Assembly: GCA_021413865.1 (NCBI GenBank)
Contig: JAIOPN010000016.1
Coordinates: forward strand, 154,176-218,175
DNA length: 64,000 bases
Reading direction: 5' to 3'
Source: Planctomycetota bacterium
GTDB taxonomy: Bacteria > Planctomycetota > Phycisphaerae > Phycisphaerales > Phycisphaeraceae
Each line of letters opens with the position of its first letter. The first letter of the stretch is position 1. Below, piece by piece: positions 43,876 to 54,541 of the stretch. Both the position numbers and the translations under genes were made by a program. Below the pieces are notes generated by a model. That model was not told the DNA's origin. It was given only the letters and a program-made list of their open reading frames with translations, and did no database searches.

Positions 43876-45080
43876 TGCCGGGTCTCCGTCGGGGCGGGCT
43901 GCGACGCGGGCGTCTCCTGCGTCGCGGGGGTTTCGTGGCTCGTCAGGTCGGACGGGACGCCGCGGATCGGCTCCTCGGTCGGGTGGACCTTCATGCCCGG
44001 CATGGCCATCTGCAGCCCATTGACGATGACGCGCTCGTTGGGCTCGAGGCCCGAGGCGATCGCTCGCAGGCTGCCGAAGAGCGGTCCGAGCTTGACGGGC
44101 CGGGCCTGAACGACATCGCCGTCCGCGACGATCATGAGGACGCGTTCATCCTGGTTGGAGCCGACCGCCACGTCGGGCACGAGCAGCGCCTGATACTTGG
44201 GGCCGGCGGGCAGACGCATGCGGGCGAAGAGGCCGGGCGTGAACAGGCCCCGTGGGTTGGGAAACACTGCCCGCAATTGGATGGTGCCGGTGTTCGAGTC
44301 AACGGCGTTGTCGAGGAAATCGACCACGCCCTCGTGCGGGAAGCCCGTCTCGTTTTCGAGCTGGACGAAGCAGCGCATGCCCGCCTTGTGGATCGCCAGG
44401 TCGGGCGATTTGAGCTGTGCCCGCGCCGGGACCGCCGCGTAGCAGTACATCGGGTCCACCGACATGAGGGTGGTCAGCACGGTGGTCTGGCCGGTGCCGC
44501 CGTTGATCTGGTTGCCGACCGTCACCATCTTGCGGCTGATGCGGCCGGTGATCGGGGCGGTCACGCGCGTCCATTCCAGGTTGAGACGCGCGGTCTCCTC
44601 GGCGGCCTTGGCGGCCGCCAGCAGCGCCAGCGTCTGGTCGTACGCCGCCTTGGCGCTGTCGTAGTCGTCGTCCGAGATCGCCTTGGTGCCGCGGACCGAG
44701 GCGTAGCGGTTGAGGTGGACCTTGGCCTGGTCCGCCTGCGACTGCGCCTTGGCGACTTCCGCCCGGGCGCTGCCGAGCGTGGCCTTGAAGAGGCGGTCGT
44801 CAATGACGAAGAGCACGTCGCCTTTCTGGACAATCACACCTTCCGTGAACGGCGCCTCCATCACAAAGCCGCTCACCCGCGAGGTCACATTGACCGTCTC
44901 GGGGGCCTCCATGTGGCCGATGTATTCGTCCCACTCCAGCACCTCTCGCTGGATCGGCCGGACGACCGTCACCTCGGCCATGTGCGGGGGCGGGGGGGCC
45001 GGGGGTTTGGAGCAGCCCGACACGAACAGCGCCGCCGCCGTGAGCACCGCCGTCAATCGCCATTGATGGGCATGGATCAT
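43872..45080 (-). CDS. RND efflux periplasmic adaptor (AcrA family)
   Basis: 402 residues from the ATG at 45080, chosen because it gives a lipoprotein signal (LTAAALFVSGC) and follows GAGGAAG; the frame is open further. Lipoyl half-motifs (TVNVTSRVSGFVMEAPFTEG and RVTAPITGRISRKMVTVGNQ), a helical hairpin, and the beta-barrel/membrane-proximal domains are in order. It links the pump to the outer-membrane channel. Ends in a Pro/Thr/Ala-rich tail (ETPATQETPASQPAPT). First gene of the operon. Confidence 0.93.
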   Translation of the reverse strand: MIHAHQWRLTAVLTAAALFVSGCSKPPAPPPPHMAEVTVVRPIQREVLEWDEYIGHMEAPETVNVTSRVSGFVMEAPFTEGVIVQKGDVLFVIDDRLFKATLGSARAEVAKAQSQADQAKVHLNRYASVRGTKAISDDDYDSAKAAYDQTLALLAAAKAAEETARLNLEWTRVTAPITGRISRKMVTVGNQINGGTGQTTVLTTLMSVDPMYCYAAVPARAQLKSPDLAIHKAGMRCFVQLENETGFPHEGVVDFLDNAVDSNTGTIQLRAVFPNPRGLFTPGLFARMRLPAGPKYQALLVPDVAVGSNQDERVLMIVADGDVVQARPVKLGPLFGSLRAIASGLEPNERVIVNGLQMAMPGMKVHPTEEPIRGVPSDLTSHETPATQETPASQPAPTETRH

Positions 45081-45256
45081 CTCGAATGCTTCCTCGGACT
45101 TTGAAACCACTCTTCCGCCGACCGTCGCCGCCCGTAGAGCGTGGGTTGTCGTGACGCGTCGGGCGACACGGTGCCGCCCGGCGATAATATGGAAGGCGCG
45201 CGGATTGGCGGCCCCATATCGGTCGGCTACTTTACGCATTTGCTTTCCCGAGAACA

Positions 45257-45279
45257 AGTACCTACCTTTTTGTTAGTGA
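45257..45279. promoter_or_regulatory. Candidate HxlR operator between the efflux operon and its regulator
   Basis: AGTACCTACCTTTTTGTTAG is an AT-rich island in a GC-rich gap, 177 nt from the adaptor start and about 37 nt before hxlR. The pattern 'TACCTAC...TTAGTGA' is like half-palindromes seen upstream of HxlR-family genes. It is a guess from position and composition. Confidence 0.4.
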
Positions 45280-45315
45280 AGCGGCGCGCCCCGCGCCGGG
45301 GGAGAGAGTATCCCG

Positions 45316-45675
45316 ATGAAAAAAAAGACGTACCGTTGCGGCCTCGAGGCCGGCCTCGAAGTCGCGGGGGGCAAGTGGAAGGTCCTGATCCTCTGGCACC
45401 TGATGCCGGGGCCGCGCCGCTTCGGGGAGCTCCGCCGGCTGGTGGGGAGCATCAGCGAAAAGATGCTTATCCAAACGCTTCGCCAGATGCAGGAGGACGG
45501 GATCGTGGCGAGGAAAGACTTCCGCGAGGTGCCGCCGCGGGTCGTTTATTCGCTGACGCCGTTCGGTGCCTCGCTGACACGGGCGCTTGGGCCGCTCTGC
45601 AAATGGGGCACGAAGCACATGGCCCGGATCGCGGCCCGGTCGGCCCGGCGCGACCAGGCCTCCGCGGCGGACTAG
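45316..45675 (+). CDS. HxlR-family transcriptional regulator
   Basis: 119 residues. YRCGLEAGLEVAGGKWKVLI starts the winged helix, with a single conserved cysteine at residue 8, as in redox- or electrophile-sensing YodB/HypR. RRFGELRRLVGSISEKMLIQ is the recognition helix. It is divergent from the RND operon and probably controls it in response to reactive compounds. Confidence 0.88.
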   Translation: MKKKTYRCGLEAGLEVAGGKWKVLILWHLMPGPRRFGELRRLVGSISEKMLIQTLRQMQEDGIVARKDFREVPPRVVYSLTPFGASLTRALGPLCKWGTKHMARIAARSARRDQASAAD

Positions 45676-45687
45676 AACATCTTTCCC

Positions 45688-45828
45688 TCAGAGATAAGCG
45701 CATCCTGCGGCAGCGTAGCGGTGCGTCAGTTCGCTGGAGTTGATCACTTTGAGGGCTATGCCGATTGCTTTGTAAAGCGTCGGCTGCGTGCGGGCCTTGG
45801 TCTTCCTGATCAGGTGCTTGACCTTTGA
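45688..45828 (-). pseudogene. C-terminal fragment of an IS630-type transposase
   Basis: On the minus strand the sequence reads SKVKHLIRKTKARTQPTLYK, then AIGIALKVINSSELTHRYAA and GCAYL before TGA. This has the shape of the IS630 transposase C-terminus (S.LK.LLR....R....L...I........ANY...AGY). The N-terminal two thirds are missing, so it is a relic. Confidence 0.65.
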
Positions 45829-45893
45829 TCTTTCCTCCTGAACCCGGTCCAAGCTAGGAGTAAGTCTTGGTGAGGCCCCAAAGGAGCAAGGTC

Positions 45894-46124
45894 ATGAGCA
45901 GCAGGCGTCACTCGGCGAAGGAGATCGTGAACGAGCTACGCAAGGCAGATGTGGAACTGTCCAAGGGTCAGACGGTGTCGGTGGTCTGCAAGCTGATCGG
46001 GGTTACCGATTAGACGTACTACCGCTGGCGGCAGGAGTATGGGGGTCTGAAAGTGGACTAGGCCAAGCGGTTCAAGGAGTTGGAGTAGGAGAACGCGCGT
46101 CTCAAGCGGCTCTTGGCGGAGGCG
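45894..46124 (+). pseudogene. IS3-family orfA remnant with three in-frame TAG codons
   Basis: From the ATG at 45894 the frame reads MSSRRHSAKEIVNELRKADV and continues through YYRWRQEYGGLKVD and ENARLKRLLAEA, an IS3/IS911 OrfA with its HTH and leucine zipper. TAG codons at 46011, 46059 and 46086 fall exactly where this family usually has glutamine (VT[D/E]Q-TYYRW, VDQAKR, LEQENARL). The rest of the transposase, including OrfB, is absent. The frame then continues without a stop into the next fragment. Confidence 0.8.
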
Positions 46125-46310
46125 TTCGACGATTTAGAGCGAGTTTTCGCGGGCGGGATGATCGAAGAAAGACGTGATCTGATCGGGATTTACGTACAAA
46201 CGATAAAGGCTGAGCCAGACCAGCAAACGGTCCAGATCAGCCTTTATCCTGCTCTCTTTAGCAGGAAAATAGCGGGGGCAGGATTCGAACCTGCGACCTC
46301 CGGGTTATGA
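46125..46310 (+). pseudogene. C-terminal fragment of a large serine recombinase ending in the tRNA attachment site
   Basis: FDDLERVFAGGMIEERRDLI, then YVQTIKAEPDQQTVQISLYP, look like the C-terminal end of a large serine integrase. The last 13 residues (IAGAGFEPATSGL) are encoded by the displaced initiator-tRNA fragment, stopping in its anticodon. The catalytic domain is missing. It suggests an earlier serine-integrase element used the same tRNA. It is fused in frame to the IS3 remnant. Confidence in the family is moderate. Confidence 0.6.
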
Positions 46311-46312
46311 GC
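46268..46312 (-). other. Displaced 3' part of initiator tRNA (attachment site copy)
   Basis: 45 nt identical to 50023-50067, covering the 3' half of the initiator tRNA from the anticodon to the discriminator. It lacks the 5' half, so it is not a functional tRNA. Together the two copies define the ends of the mobile element. Confidence 0.92.
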
Positions 46313-46876
46313 GGCTTCCGCTCAAAAACCGCAAGTGACTGAGAGTCATGGAGCTATGGCGACCCCAAGGGTTTACGTCCTCGGGCTGCTGCAATACATG
46401 GTACACATGGAACGCGTGTTTTCTAGTTTTATGTGTACAGCTTTGTGTACAGTTTTTAGGCCCAAATGGAAGCGACATCCGGGATCCATGCCCGACGAAC
46501 GGGGCCGCGTTTATGGCACATACTCATGATCTTCGGATGGGCGGAGCAAACGCCGACCCTCCAGAATGAAGCGGTAACTCCACCAGCAACAAAAGTGGTT
46601 AGCGAATGAAAAGTGATGTCGTGAAGTGTGGCCAACGTCATCGCTCAGAAATTGAAACCAGCGGCGAGGTTGGTTAGGCTGGATCAGGACTCGGCTTTGG
46701 CCATTTGCACCGCAATTCAAGACACTGTCTACCTCAATCGTACTTGAACGGGTTACGGCGTGAGAATGATGAACGGGCAGTGCGCCGTGATGAGTCCTCC
46801 GCGTTGGTTCGTTGAGACGAACATTGACCGGATGCCCTATCGGGCTCAAGGGATGCTACGCGACACGAATGCTGAA
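46313..46876. other. Gene-poor left end of the second element
   Basis: 564 nt with only short, unconvincing ORFs. It carries a repeated TGTGTACA-type site at 46432-46454. The base composition is less GC-rich than the surroundings, consistent with foreign origin. Possible remnants of the kinase C-lobe could lie in the right part, but I could not establish them. Confidence 0.5.
46432..46454 (+). repeat. TGTGTACAG-CTTTGTGTACAG repeat, left end of element 2
   Basis: A tandem of two TGTGTACA motifs, repeated with 21 of 23 bases identical at 49941-49963 in the same orientation. It lies 120 bp inside the left attachment site, the right copy 60 bp inside the other. Candidate integrase arm sites. Confidence 0.65.
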
Positions 46877-47458
46877 TTAAGAAGAGAACGCAGCGCTGTC
46901 GCCCTCGTTGCGTCGCGCGGTCGCTTCTACGATCCATGCACTGCCATAGTCAATCGGGGTCAACTGATTGGGGTCGCCGCGGATGACCAGATTCTCCGGC
47001 TTGATATCGCCGTGCACGATGTTTCGGTCACCCATGTATTTGAGCGTGTAGGCGAGGCTTCGGTAGAGCTTGAAGGCCTCGCTCACGGACATCTGCTTGT
47101 GCTGGCGGCGGTCGTTGTCTCCCAGGTACTCGTGCAGCGTCGAGCCCTCGACCCAGTCCACGATGAAATACAGGCGGTTCTTCCCCAGCCATTGGTGCTC
47201 GCCCACGCGAGGAAGACCTGTCCGTGCGCCCGCCTCGGCGACGCGTTTCAGCATCGCAACCTTGTCTCGGTTGCGGGCGTCCACCAGGTAGACAGTCCGC
47301 AGGTCGCCCGCCGGGCTGGCCGAAGGGTCCAGAACAAGCAGCGCGGAGTCATGATGGCCGGGGCGCTCCAGTTCTAAATAGTCGCGATCCCCGAAGCGTC
47401 GCTTTCCCCGCACGCGGTACGTGTTTCGGCCGTGACGAACTATCTGGGGGTGGCTCAT
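46877..47458 (-). CDS. Truncated protein kinase-like protein
   Basis: 193 residues. The catalytic loop HGDIKPEN (149-156) and the metal-binding motif IDYGSAW (169-175, a DFG variant) are clear. A possible N-lobe precedes (RTVYLVDARNRDKVAMLKRV, then FIVDWVEGSTLHEYL as hinge). The protein stops about 20 residues after the DYG motif, so the activation segment, APE motif and the whole C-lobe are missing. It may be a fragment of a Ser/Thr kinase, a decayed cargo gene, or a kinase of an unusual minimal class. It is divergent from the cargo gene at 47562. Confidence 0.7.
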   Translation of the reverse strand: MSHPQIVRHGRNTYRVRGKRRFGDRDYLELERPGHHDSALLVLDPSASPAGDLRTVYLVDARNRDKVAMLKRVAEAGARTGLPRVGEHQWLGKNRLYFIVDWVEGSTLHEYLGDNDRRQHKQMSVSEAFKLYRSLAYTLKYMGDRNIVHGDIKPENLVIRGDPNQLTPIDYGSAWIVEATARRNEGDSAAFSS

Positions 47459-47561
47459 GCTGCTGCGGATTTTACGATGCCTCCGCGCGGTTTACACGGG
47501 AGCTCCCCGCGGTTCATGGCGCTGCGAGCCCGAGACATGCCATAACGTACTTGGAGGCGCG

Positions 47562-48614
47562 ATGGCAGAAACGCAATTGACCTTCGACTGGGCGTCGAAG
47601 GCGCCGCTGGTCGAGCGCGGCACGGCAATCGAGCGCTCTCGGGTTGGTAGCGGGAAAGAATTGCCGCCCGCTCAAGGCAACCCGGCAACGGCGGCTCTCG
47701 CGCCGACAGCGATGCCTTCAGGAAATGCACCCTTGAATGTGGCCGTCGGTGTGCGACCCGTCGAAAGCCCGTGGGATTTCCGCAGCACATTCCCCTCGCC
47801 CCGGCCGGACGCGCTGGAGGCGGGCGTGCTGGCGCCGGAAGACGCGGACGACGACGGCCTGCGCTCTATCCACGAGGAGCACGCCCGCCAATGCGTGGCG
47901 CTGCTGTGTGACCTCGACGCGGTGGAGACCGCGACCCGAGCAGGGATCGACCCCCGCACCAACAAATCGCCGCGGACCGAGAAACAGAGAGCCCGCCTTC
48001 AGGAGTTCCTGCGCCAAGAGCCGGTCCGCTTGAAGCGTGAGCTTGTCGAGGCGATGGACGCCTACGCCAACGCGTTCGGCGACGTTGCCGCTGATGCGTT
48101 CCGGGCGTTTATCGCCTCGTGCCCCCGCACTGGTGCGGCTGAAGCGACGCCATGCCCCACGTCAACGTCCGAATGCCCCGAAGCCGACGCGGCAACGGTT
48201 TCTAAACCGCACCAGTACGGTCCCGGCCATCCGTGGCACTATCTCGCCGAGGGCGACGGCGCCGCGCCTCCGGCCGTCGAGGAGATCGAGGCGGCGCCTT
48301 TCAAACCGGAACACCTGGGCGTCAAGCTGCCGAAGAACCCGCAGAAGCGGCAGGCAATGCTACGGAAGATGCTCGCCGACCAGCGACGGCAACTGGAGCA
48401 GGACACCGAGCGTTACCAAGACGTGTTGGAGCGCGGCGTGGAGGCGCTAAGCCGGTACGACCGCGAGATCGCCTACGGCGGCAACGACCATCTGGCCGTG
48501 GCCAGCACCATCGCCTTCAAGCACAGCCATATCGCCTACGCGAAAGCGCGTGTGGCGTGGCTTGAATCCCAGACCGGACTTTCCGCTTCCGGCGTGCCGC
48601 CGACGAAAACCTGA
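47562..48614 (+). CDS. Unknown cargo protein, 350 residues
   Basis: From the ATG at 47562 with GGAGG 6 nt upstream, a strong start. The N-terminal 100 residues are Pro/Ala-rich and disordered. A central helical part (HARQCVALLCDLDAVETATR; PVRLKRELVEAMDAYANAFG) and a C-terminal coiled coil (KRQAMLRKMLADQRRQLEQD) follow. A short HPWHYLAEGD motif lies between. No catalytic motif or family is recognised. It ends 27 nt from the convergent integrase gene. Confidence 0.7.
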   Translation: MAETQLTFDWASKAPLVERGTAIERSRVGSGKELPPAQGNPATAALAPTAMPSGNAPLNVAVGVRPVESPWDFRSTFPSPRPDALEAGVLAPEDADDDGLRSIHEEHARQCVALLCDLDAVETATRAGIDPRTNKSPRTEKQRARLQEFLRQEPVRLKRELVEAMDAYANAFGDVAADAFRAFIASCPRTGAAEATPCPTSTSECPEADAATVSKPHQYGPGHPWHYLAEGDGAAPPAVEEIEAAPFKPEHLGVKLPKNPQKRQAMLRKMLADQRRQLEQDTERYQDVLERGVEALSRYDREIAYGGNDHLAVASTIAFKHSHIAYAKARVAWLESQTGLSASGVPPTKT

Positions 48615-48640
48615 CACACACAACCGCATCAGCGTCGAAC

Positions 48641-49876
48641 TCACGCAGCGGGTGCCGACGGAACCGCCGGTTGACCGGCGGCGCCGGCCGAAGAAGTCAG
48701 TCTGACCCGCACCACGGGTTCGGGGAACTCCACCGACGCGGACATTTCTTCAGGCACGAGCGCCGCGTAGTGACGCCGGCAGATCTCCGGCGAGTTGCCA
48801 AGCAACTTGGCGATCTTGAACAGGCTCTCGCCTTTCATCGCGAGTTGGCTGCCGAAGGTGTGGCGGAAGTCCAGGTTCGTCCACGCCAGCTTCGCCTTCG
48901 TGTTGGCGTCGCGCAGGTCGGCCGAGAAATTGTCTGCGTCCCAGCGTTTGCCTTCGGGGCTCGGAAAGAACCACGCGCCTTTGGATTTCGCCTTGGCGAT
49001 GTAGCCGTCGAGGATGACTCGCAGCGCGGTGCTGATCGGCACCGCGCGATTGACATTGGTCTTGGGTTCCCAAGACTCACCCGCGACCGTCTTGGCCCGC
49101 ACCCGGATCATGCCGTGGGCGCCAGTGTTGAAGTCGAAGTCATCGGGCGTGAGCCAGAGGGCTTCTTCACGGCGCAACCCCGCGTAGATGTAGGTGGCGA
49201 CGAGGGCGTGCATCTTCGGCGAGTCATGGAACACGTTCAGCTGCTCCGCAATCTGCGCGAGCGTGAGAAAGCGGATGGTGGGCGCCTGCTCGCGATAGCG
49301 TTCGACGGCGACGGCCGGGTTCTTGTCGGAGGGTAGGCGGATGCCGTGCTGCGTCATCGCCCAGTTGAAGAGGCGAACGAGGATTTCGCGGTACCGGTTG
49401 GCGGTCTTCGGGGCCAGACCGCGATTGCGCACCTGGCCCCCGATGAAGGCCGCGATGTCGGACGTGGTGATTTGCTCGAACGAAGCTGCCTCAATCACCA
49501 CCGCGCGGCGGCGCCGGTCCTGCCCGGGTTTAGGCGGGCGTTTCTTGGACCTCGGCCCGACCTTGCGACTTGTGATCTGGAGCGGCTCGCAGATGGGACC
49601 GAACGCGTCACGCAGGTAGTAGATGTCGGTCTGCGCGCTCTTGGCCGTCTTCACGGTTCGGATATGCGTGACGTACGCGGCGACCACGGAGGAGATCGTT
49701 GTCCTCGTCGGAAGAGGGTTGTGTTCTCCCCTCGCCTGCCCCGACTCGAACTGCCGCAGCTTTTCTTTGGCGATTTGCAACGAGTCGGTGCCGGTGCTGA
49801 CGCGGCGGACCGCTTGGCCAACGCAGAACTGGATGTAATAAACCGGACTGTCGGGGCGACGGATGAGGCTCGCCAT
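48641..49876 (-). CDS. Tyrosine recombinase (integrase) of the initiator-tRNA element
   Basis: 411 residues. Catalytic residues: R235 in YAGLRREEAL, K272 in EPKTNVNR, R338 in LDFRHTFGSQ (the HxxR His is Leu335), and the nucleophile Y370 in CRRHYAAL. The second His/Trp position is Asn (LLGNSPE). The core-binding domain is around 60-180, with an Arg/Lys-rich insert near 105-125 (SRKVGPRSKKRPPKP). It starts close to the tRNA, with the TGTGTACA repeat in between. Not closely similar to the integrase at 13704. Confidence 0.92.
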   Translation of the reverse strand: MASLIRRPDSPVYYIQFCVGQAVRRVSTGTDSLQIAKEKLRQFESGQARGEHNPLPTRTTISSVVAAYVTHIRTVKTAKSAQTDIYYLRDAFGPICEPLQITSRKVGPRSKKRPPKPGQDRRRRAVVIEAASFEQITTSDIAAFIGGQVRNRGLAPKTANRYREILVRLFNWAMTQHGIRLPSDKNPAVAVERYREQAPTIRFLTLAQIAEQLNVFHDSPKMHALVATYIYAGLRREEALWLTPDDFDFNTGAHGMIRVRAKTVAGESWEPKTNVNRAVPISTALRVILDGYIAKAKSKGAWFFPSPEGKRWDADNFSADLRDANTKAKLAWTNLDFRHTFGSQLAMKGESLFKIAKLLGNSPEICRRHYAALVPEEMSASVEFPEPVVRVRLTSSAGAAGQPAVPSAPAA

Positions 49877-49940
49877 CGCGGGGCTCCTTGTAAGGAGGAC
49901 CGGAAGATCAAGGCGAGTCTCTCAATTCTCGGGGCGGGTT

Positions 49941-49963
49941 TGTGTACACTTTTGTGTACAGTT
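49941..49963 (+). repeat. TGTGTACAC-TTTTGTGTACAG repeat, right end of element 2
   Basis: Partner of 46432-46454. Located between the integrase start and the tRNA, so it could also be an operator for the integrase promoter. Confidence 0.65.
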
Positions 49964-50024
49964 CCCCCAATTTTCCCAAAGAAAAAAGGACTCACGTCGC
50001 CGTAAGTCCTTTCGTCTCAGTCAA

Positions 50025-50098
<74 letters not shown>

Positions 50099-50100
50099 AC

Positions 50101-52346
<2,246 letters not shown>

Positions 52347-52427
52347 GATAGGAACCCGTTGCGACCCGCAACGGTTGATGGGTAGCGATTCAACTTCTCA
52401 ACGAAACTACAAACGGAGATATCAACA

Positions 52428-52742
52428 ATGGCAACCGCGACCGCAAGCAAGACGACCGTCCGCCCGCTCGAAGACCGCCTCATCGTCAAGCCCCAGGAGG
52501 CCGAGGAGAAGACCAAGAGCGGTCTCTACCTGCCCGAGGGCGCGAAAGAGAAGCCGATGATGGGCAAGGTCATCGCCGCCGGCCCGGGCAAGACCAACGA
52601 CAAGGGCGAGCACGTCGCCATGACCGTCAAGAAGGGCGACACCGTCGTGTACGGCAAGTACTCCGGCACCGAGATCGAGCTCGAGGACGAGAAGTTCCTC
52701 ATCATCCGTGAGGGTGAGCTCCTCGGCGTTCTCGAAAAGTAA
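52428..52742 (+). CDS. groES: Co-chaperonin GroES
   Basis: 104 residues. VRPLEDRLIVKPQEAEEKTK starts the fold, followed by the mobile loop SGLYLPEGAKEKPMMGKVIA and the roof/core GDTVVYGKYSGTEIELEDEK. Caps the GroEL ring. Placed between two groEL genes, 81 nt after the first and 92 nt before the second; GGAG precedes the start. Confidence 0.96.
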   Translation: MATATASKTTVRPLEDRLIVKPQEAEEKTKSGLYLPEGAKEKPMMGKVIAAGPGKTNDKGEHVAMTVKKGDTVVYGKYSGTEIELEDEKFLIIREGELLGVLEK

Positions 52743-52834
52743 AAACCTAGTTTCCCCTGTTCCCCCGGGCTCCGGCCGTGGGCGTTTCACCGCCCGTGCC
52801 TGAGCCCTTCACCCGATTCACCAGGACCACTGCA

Positions 52835-54448
52835 ATGGCGAAGAAACAGATGATTTTCGGTTCGGAGGCTTCCGTGGAGCTGCGCAAGGGGCTCGAGAAG
52901 CTGGCCGCCGCGGTCAAGGCGACGCTCGGCCCCAGCGGCCGCAACGTCGTGCTGCAGAAGTCGTACGGCAGCCCGGCCGTGACCAAGGACGGCGTCTCGG
53001 TAGCCAAGGAGATCGAGCTGCCCGAGCCGTTCGAGAACATGGGCGCCAAGATGGTGATCGAGGTCGCCAAGAAGACCTCCGACAAGGCGGGCGACGGGAC
53101 GACCACCGCGACCGTGCTCGCCGAGGCGATCTATATCGAGGGGCTCAAGCACGTGGCCGCCGGCGCAAGCCGTGTGGCGCTGCAGCGCGGCATCCTCGCC
53201 GCCGCCGAGGCCGCCGGCAAGGCGATCCAGGACATGGCCGTCAAGTGCAAGGGCCGTGAGGATTACCAGAAGGTCGCCACCATCAGCGCCAACGGCGACG
53301 CCCAGATCGGCTCCATCATCGCCGACGCCATCGAAAAGGTCGGCAAGGACGGCGTGGTCGAGGTCGAAGAGGGCAAGGCCTCCGAGACCACCCTCGAGTT
53401 CGTCGAGGGCATGCAGTTCGACAAGGGCTACCTCTCCCCCTACTTCATGACCGATCCGGCCACGCAGGAGTGCGTCCTCGACGACGCCCTGATCCTCATC
53501 CACGAGAAGAAGATCAGCAACCTGCCCGACCTGCTCCCCCTGCTCAACAAGATCGCGATGGCGAACAAGCCGCTCCTCATCATCGCCGAGGAAGTCGAGA
53601 ACGAGGCGTTGGCGGCCCTGGTCGTCAACCGCCTGCGCGGCGTGCTGAAGGTCGCGGCCGTGAAGGCCCCGGGCTTCGGCGACCGCCGCAAGGCGATGCT
53701 CGGCGACATCGCCGTCGTCACCGGCGGCACCTTCATCAGCGAGGACCTGGGCCAGAACCTCGAAAACCTCGAGCTCGACGCCCTGGGCCGCGCCAAGAAG
53801 ATCGTCATCGACAAGGACAACACCACGGTCATCGAGGGCGGCGGCTCCCACAAGGACATCGCCTCCCGCGTCGACCAAATCCGCCAGCAGATCGAGAAGA
53901 CCACCAGCGACTACGACCGCGAGAAGCTCCAGGAACGCCTGGCCAAGCTCACCGGCGGCGTGGCGATGATCCTCGTCGGCGGTGCGACCGAGACCGCCAT
54001 GAAGGAGCGCAAGGACCGCGTGGACGACGCGCTGCACGCGACCAAGGCCGCCGCACAAGAGGGCTACGTGCCCGGCGGTGGCGTGGCGTTCCTGCGTGCG
54101 ATCCCCGCGATCCAGGCCGCCAAGTCCAAGGCCAAGGGCGACGAAAAGCAGGGCTTCGACATCGTCGAGGCCGCGCTGGTCGCCCCGCTGCGTCAGATCG
54201 TGGTCAACCGCGGCGAGGACGGCGACGTCGTCGTGCAGTCGGTGCTCGAGAAGAAGGGCTCCAACGGCTATGACGCCGCGACCGGCGAGTACGTTGACCT
54301 GGTGAAGGCCGGCATCATCGACCCGGCCCTCGTCGCCCGCTCGGCGCTCATCAACGCGGCCTCCGTGGCCGGCCTGATGCTGACCACCGACGTGCTCATC
54401 ACGGAACTGAAAGAAGACCACGCCTCCGTCGCCGGTTCGGTTTCCTGA
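52835..54448 (+). CDS. groEL: Chaperonin GroEL, second copy without Gly-Met tail
   Basis: 537 residues from the ATG at 52835. Same conserved motifs as the other copy ([45 protein letters not shown]). The C-terminus is short and polar ([13 protein letters not shown]), lacking GGM repeats. The two paralogues differ mainly in the apical and C-terminal parts. Such pairs often divide the work between housekeeping and specialised substrates. Terminated by a hairpin. Confidence 0.96.
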   Translation: MAKKQMIFGSEASVELRKGLEKLAAAVKATLGPSGRNVVLQKSYGSPAVTKDGVSVAKEIELPEPFENMGAKMVIEVAKKTSDKAGDGTTTATVLAEAIYIEGLKHVAAGASRVALQRGILAAAEAAGKAIQDMAVKCKGREDYQKVATISANGDAQIGSIIADAIEKVGKDGVVEVEEGKASETTLEFVEGMQFDKGYLSPYFMTDPATQECVLDDALILIHEKKISNLPDLLPLLNKIAMANKPLLIIAEEVENEALAALVVNRLRGVLKVAAVKAPGFGDRRKAMLGDIAVVTGGTFISEDLGQNLENLELDALGRAKKIVIDKDNTTVIEGGGSHKDIASRVDQIRQQIEKTTSDYDREKLQERLAKLTGGVAMILVGGATETAMKERKDRVDDALHATKAAAQEGYVPGGGVAFLRAIPAIQAAKSKAKGDEKQGFDIVEAALVAPLRQIVVNRGEDGDVVVQSVLEKKGSNGYDAATGEYVDLVKAGIIDPALVARSALINAASVAGLMLTTDVLITELKEDHASVAGSVS

Positions 54449-54493
54449 GGAACCATCCATAAAACAGGAAGCGGACATAGCCGAGTGAAAAAC

Positions 54494-54528
54494 CACAGAC
54501 CCAGGGTGTCCCTGGGTCTGTTTTTTGA
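54494..54528 (+). terminator. Rho-independent terminator after the second groEL
   Basis: ACAGACCCAGGGTGTCCCTG GGTCTG stem followed by TTTTTT. It separates the groE cluster from dnaJ, whose ATG is 14 nt further on, so dnaJ must have its own start signals or depend on readthrough. Confidence 0.88.
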
Positions 54529-54541
54529 GACCCCCGCCCCC

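Noticed and set aside
45894..46124. A host-wide TAG recoding
   Set aside because: dnaJ, grpE and dnaB all end in TAG at the expected length, so TAG is a normal stop here; recoding could apply only to the donor of the IS.
46268..46312. A second initiator tRNA gene
   Set aside because: Only the 3' half is present; the D-arm and 5' acceptor strand are missing.
46335..46849. Several 60-110-residue ORFs at the left end of the second element
   Set aside because: Overlapping in both strands with no ribosome sites, odd composition (Cys/Trp/His-rich), and no domain similarity.
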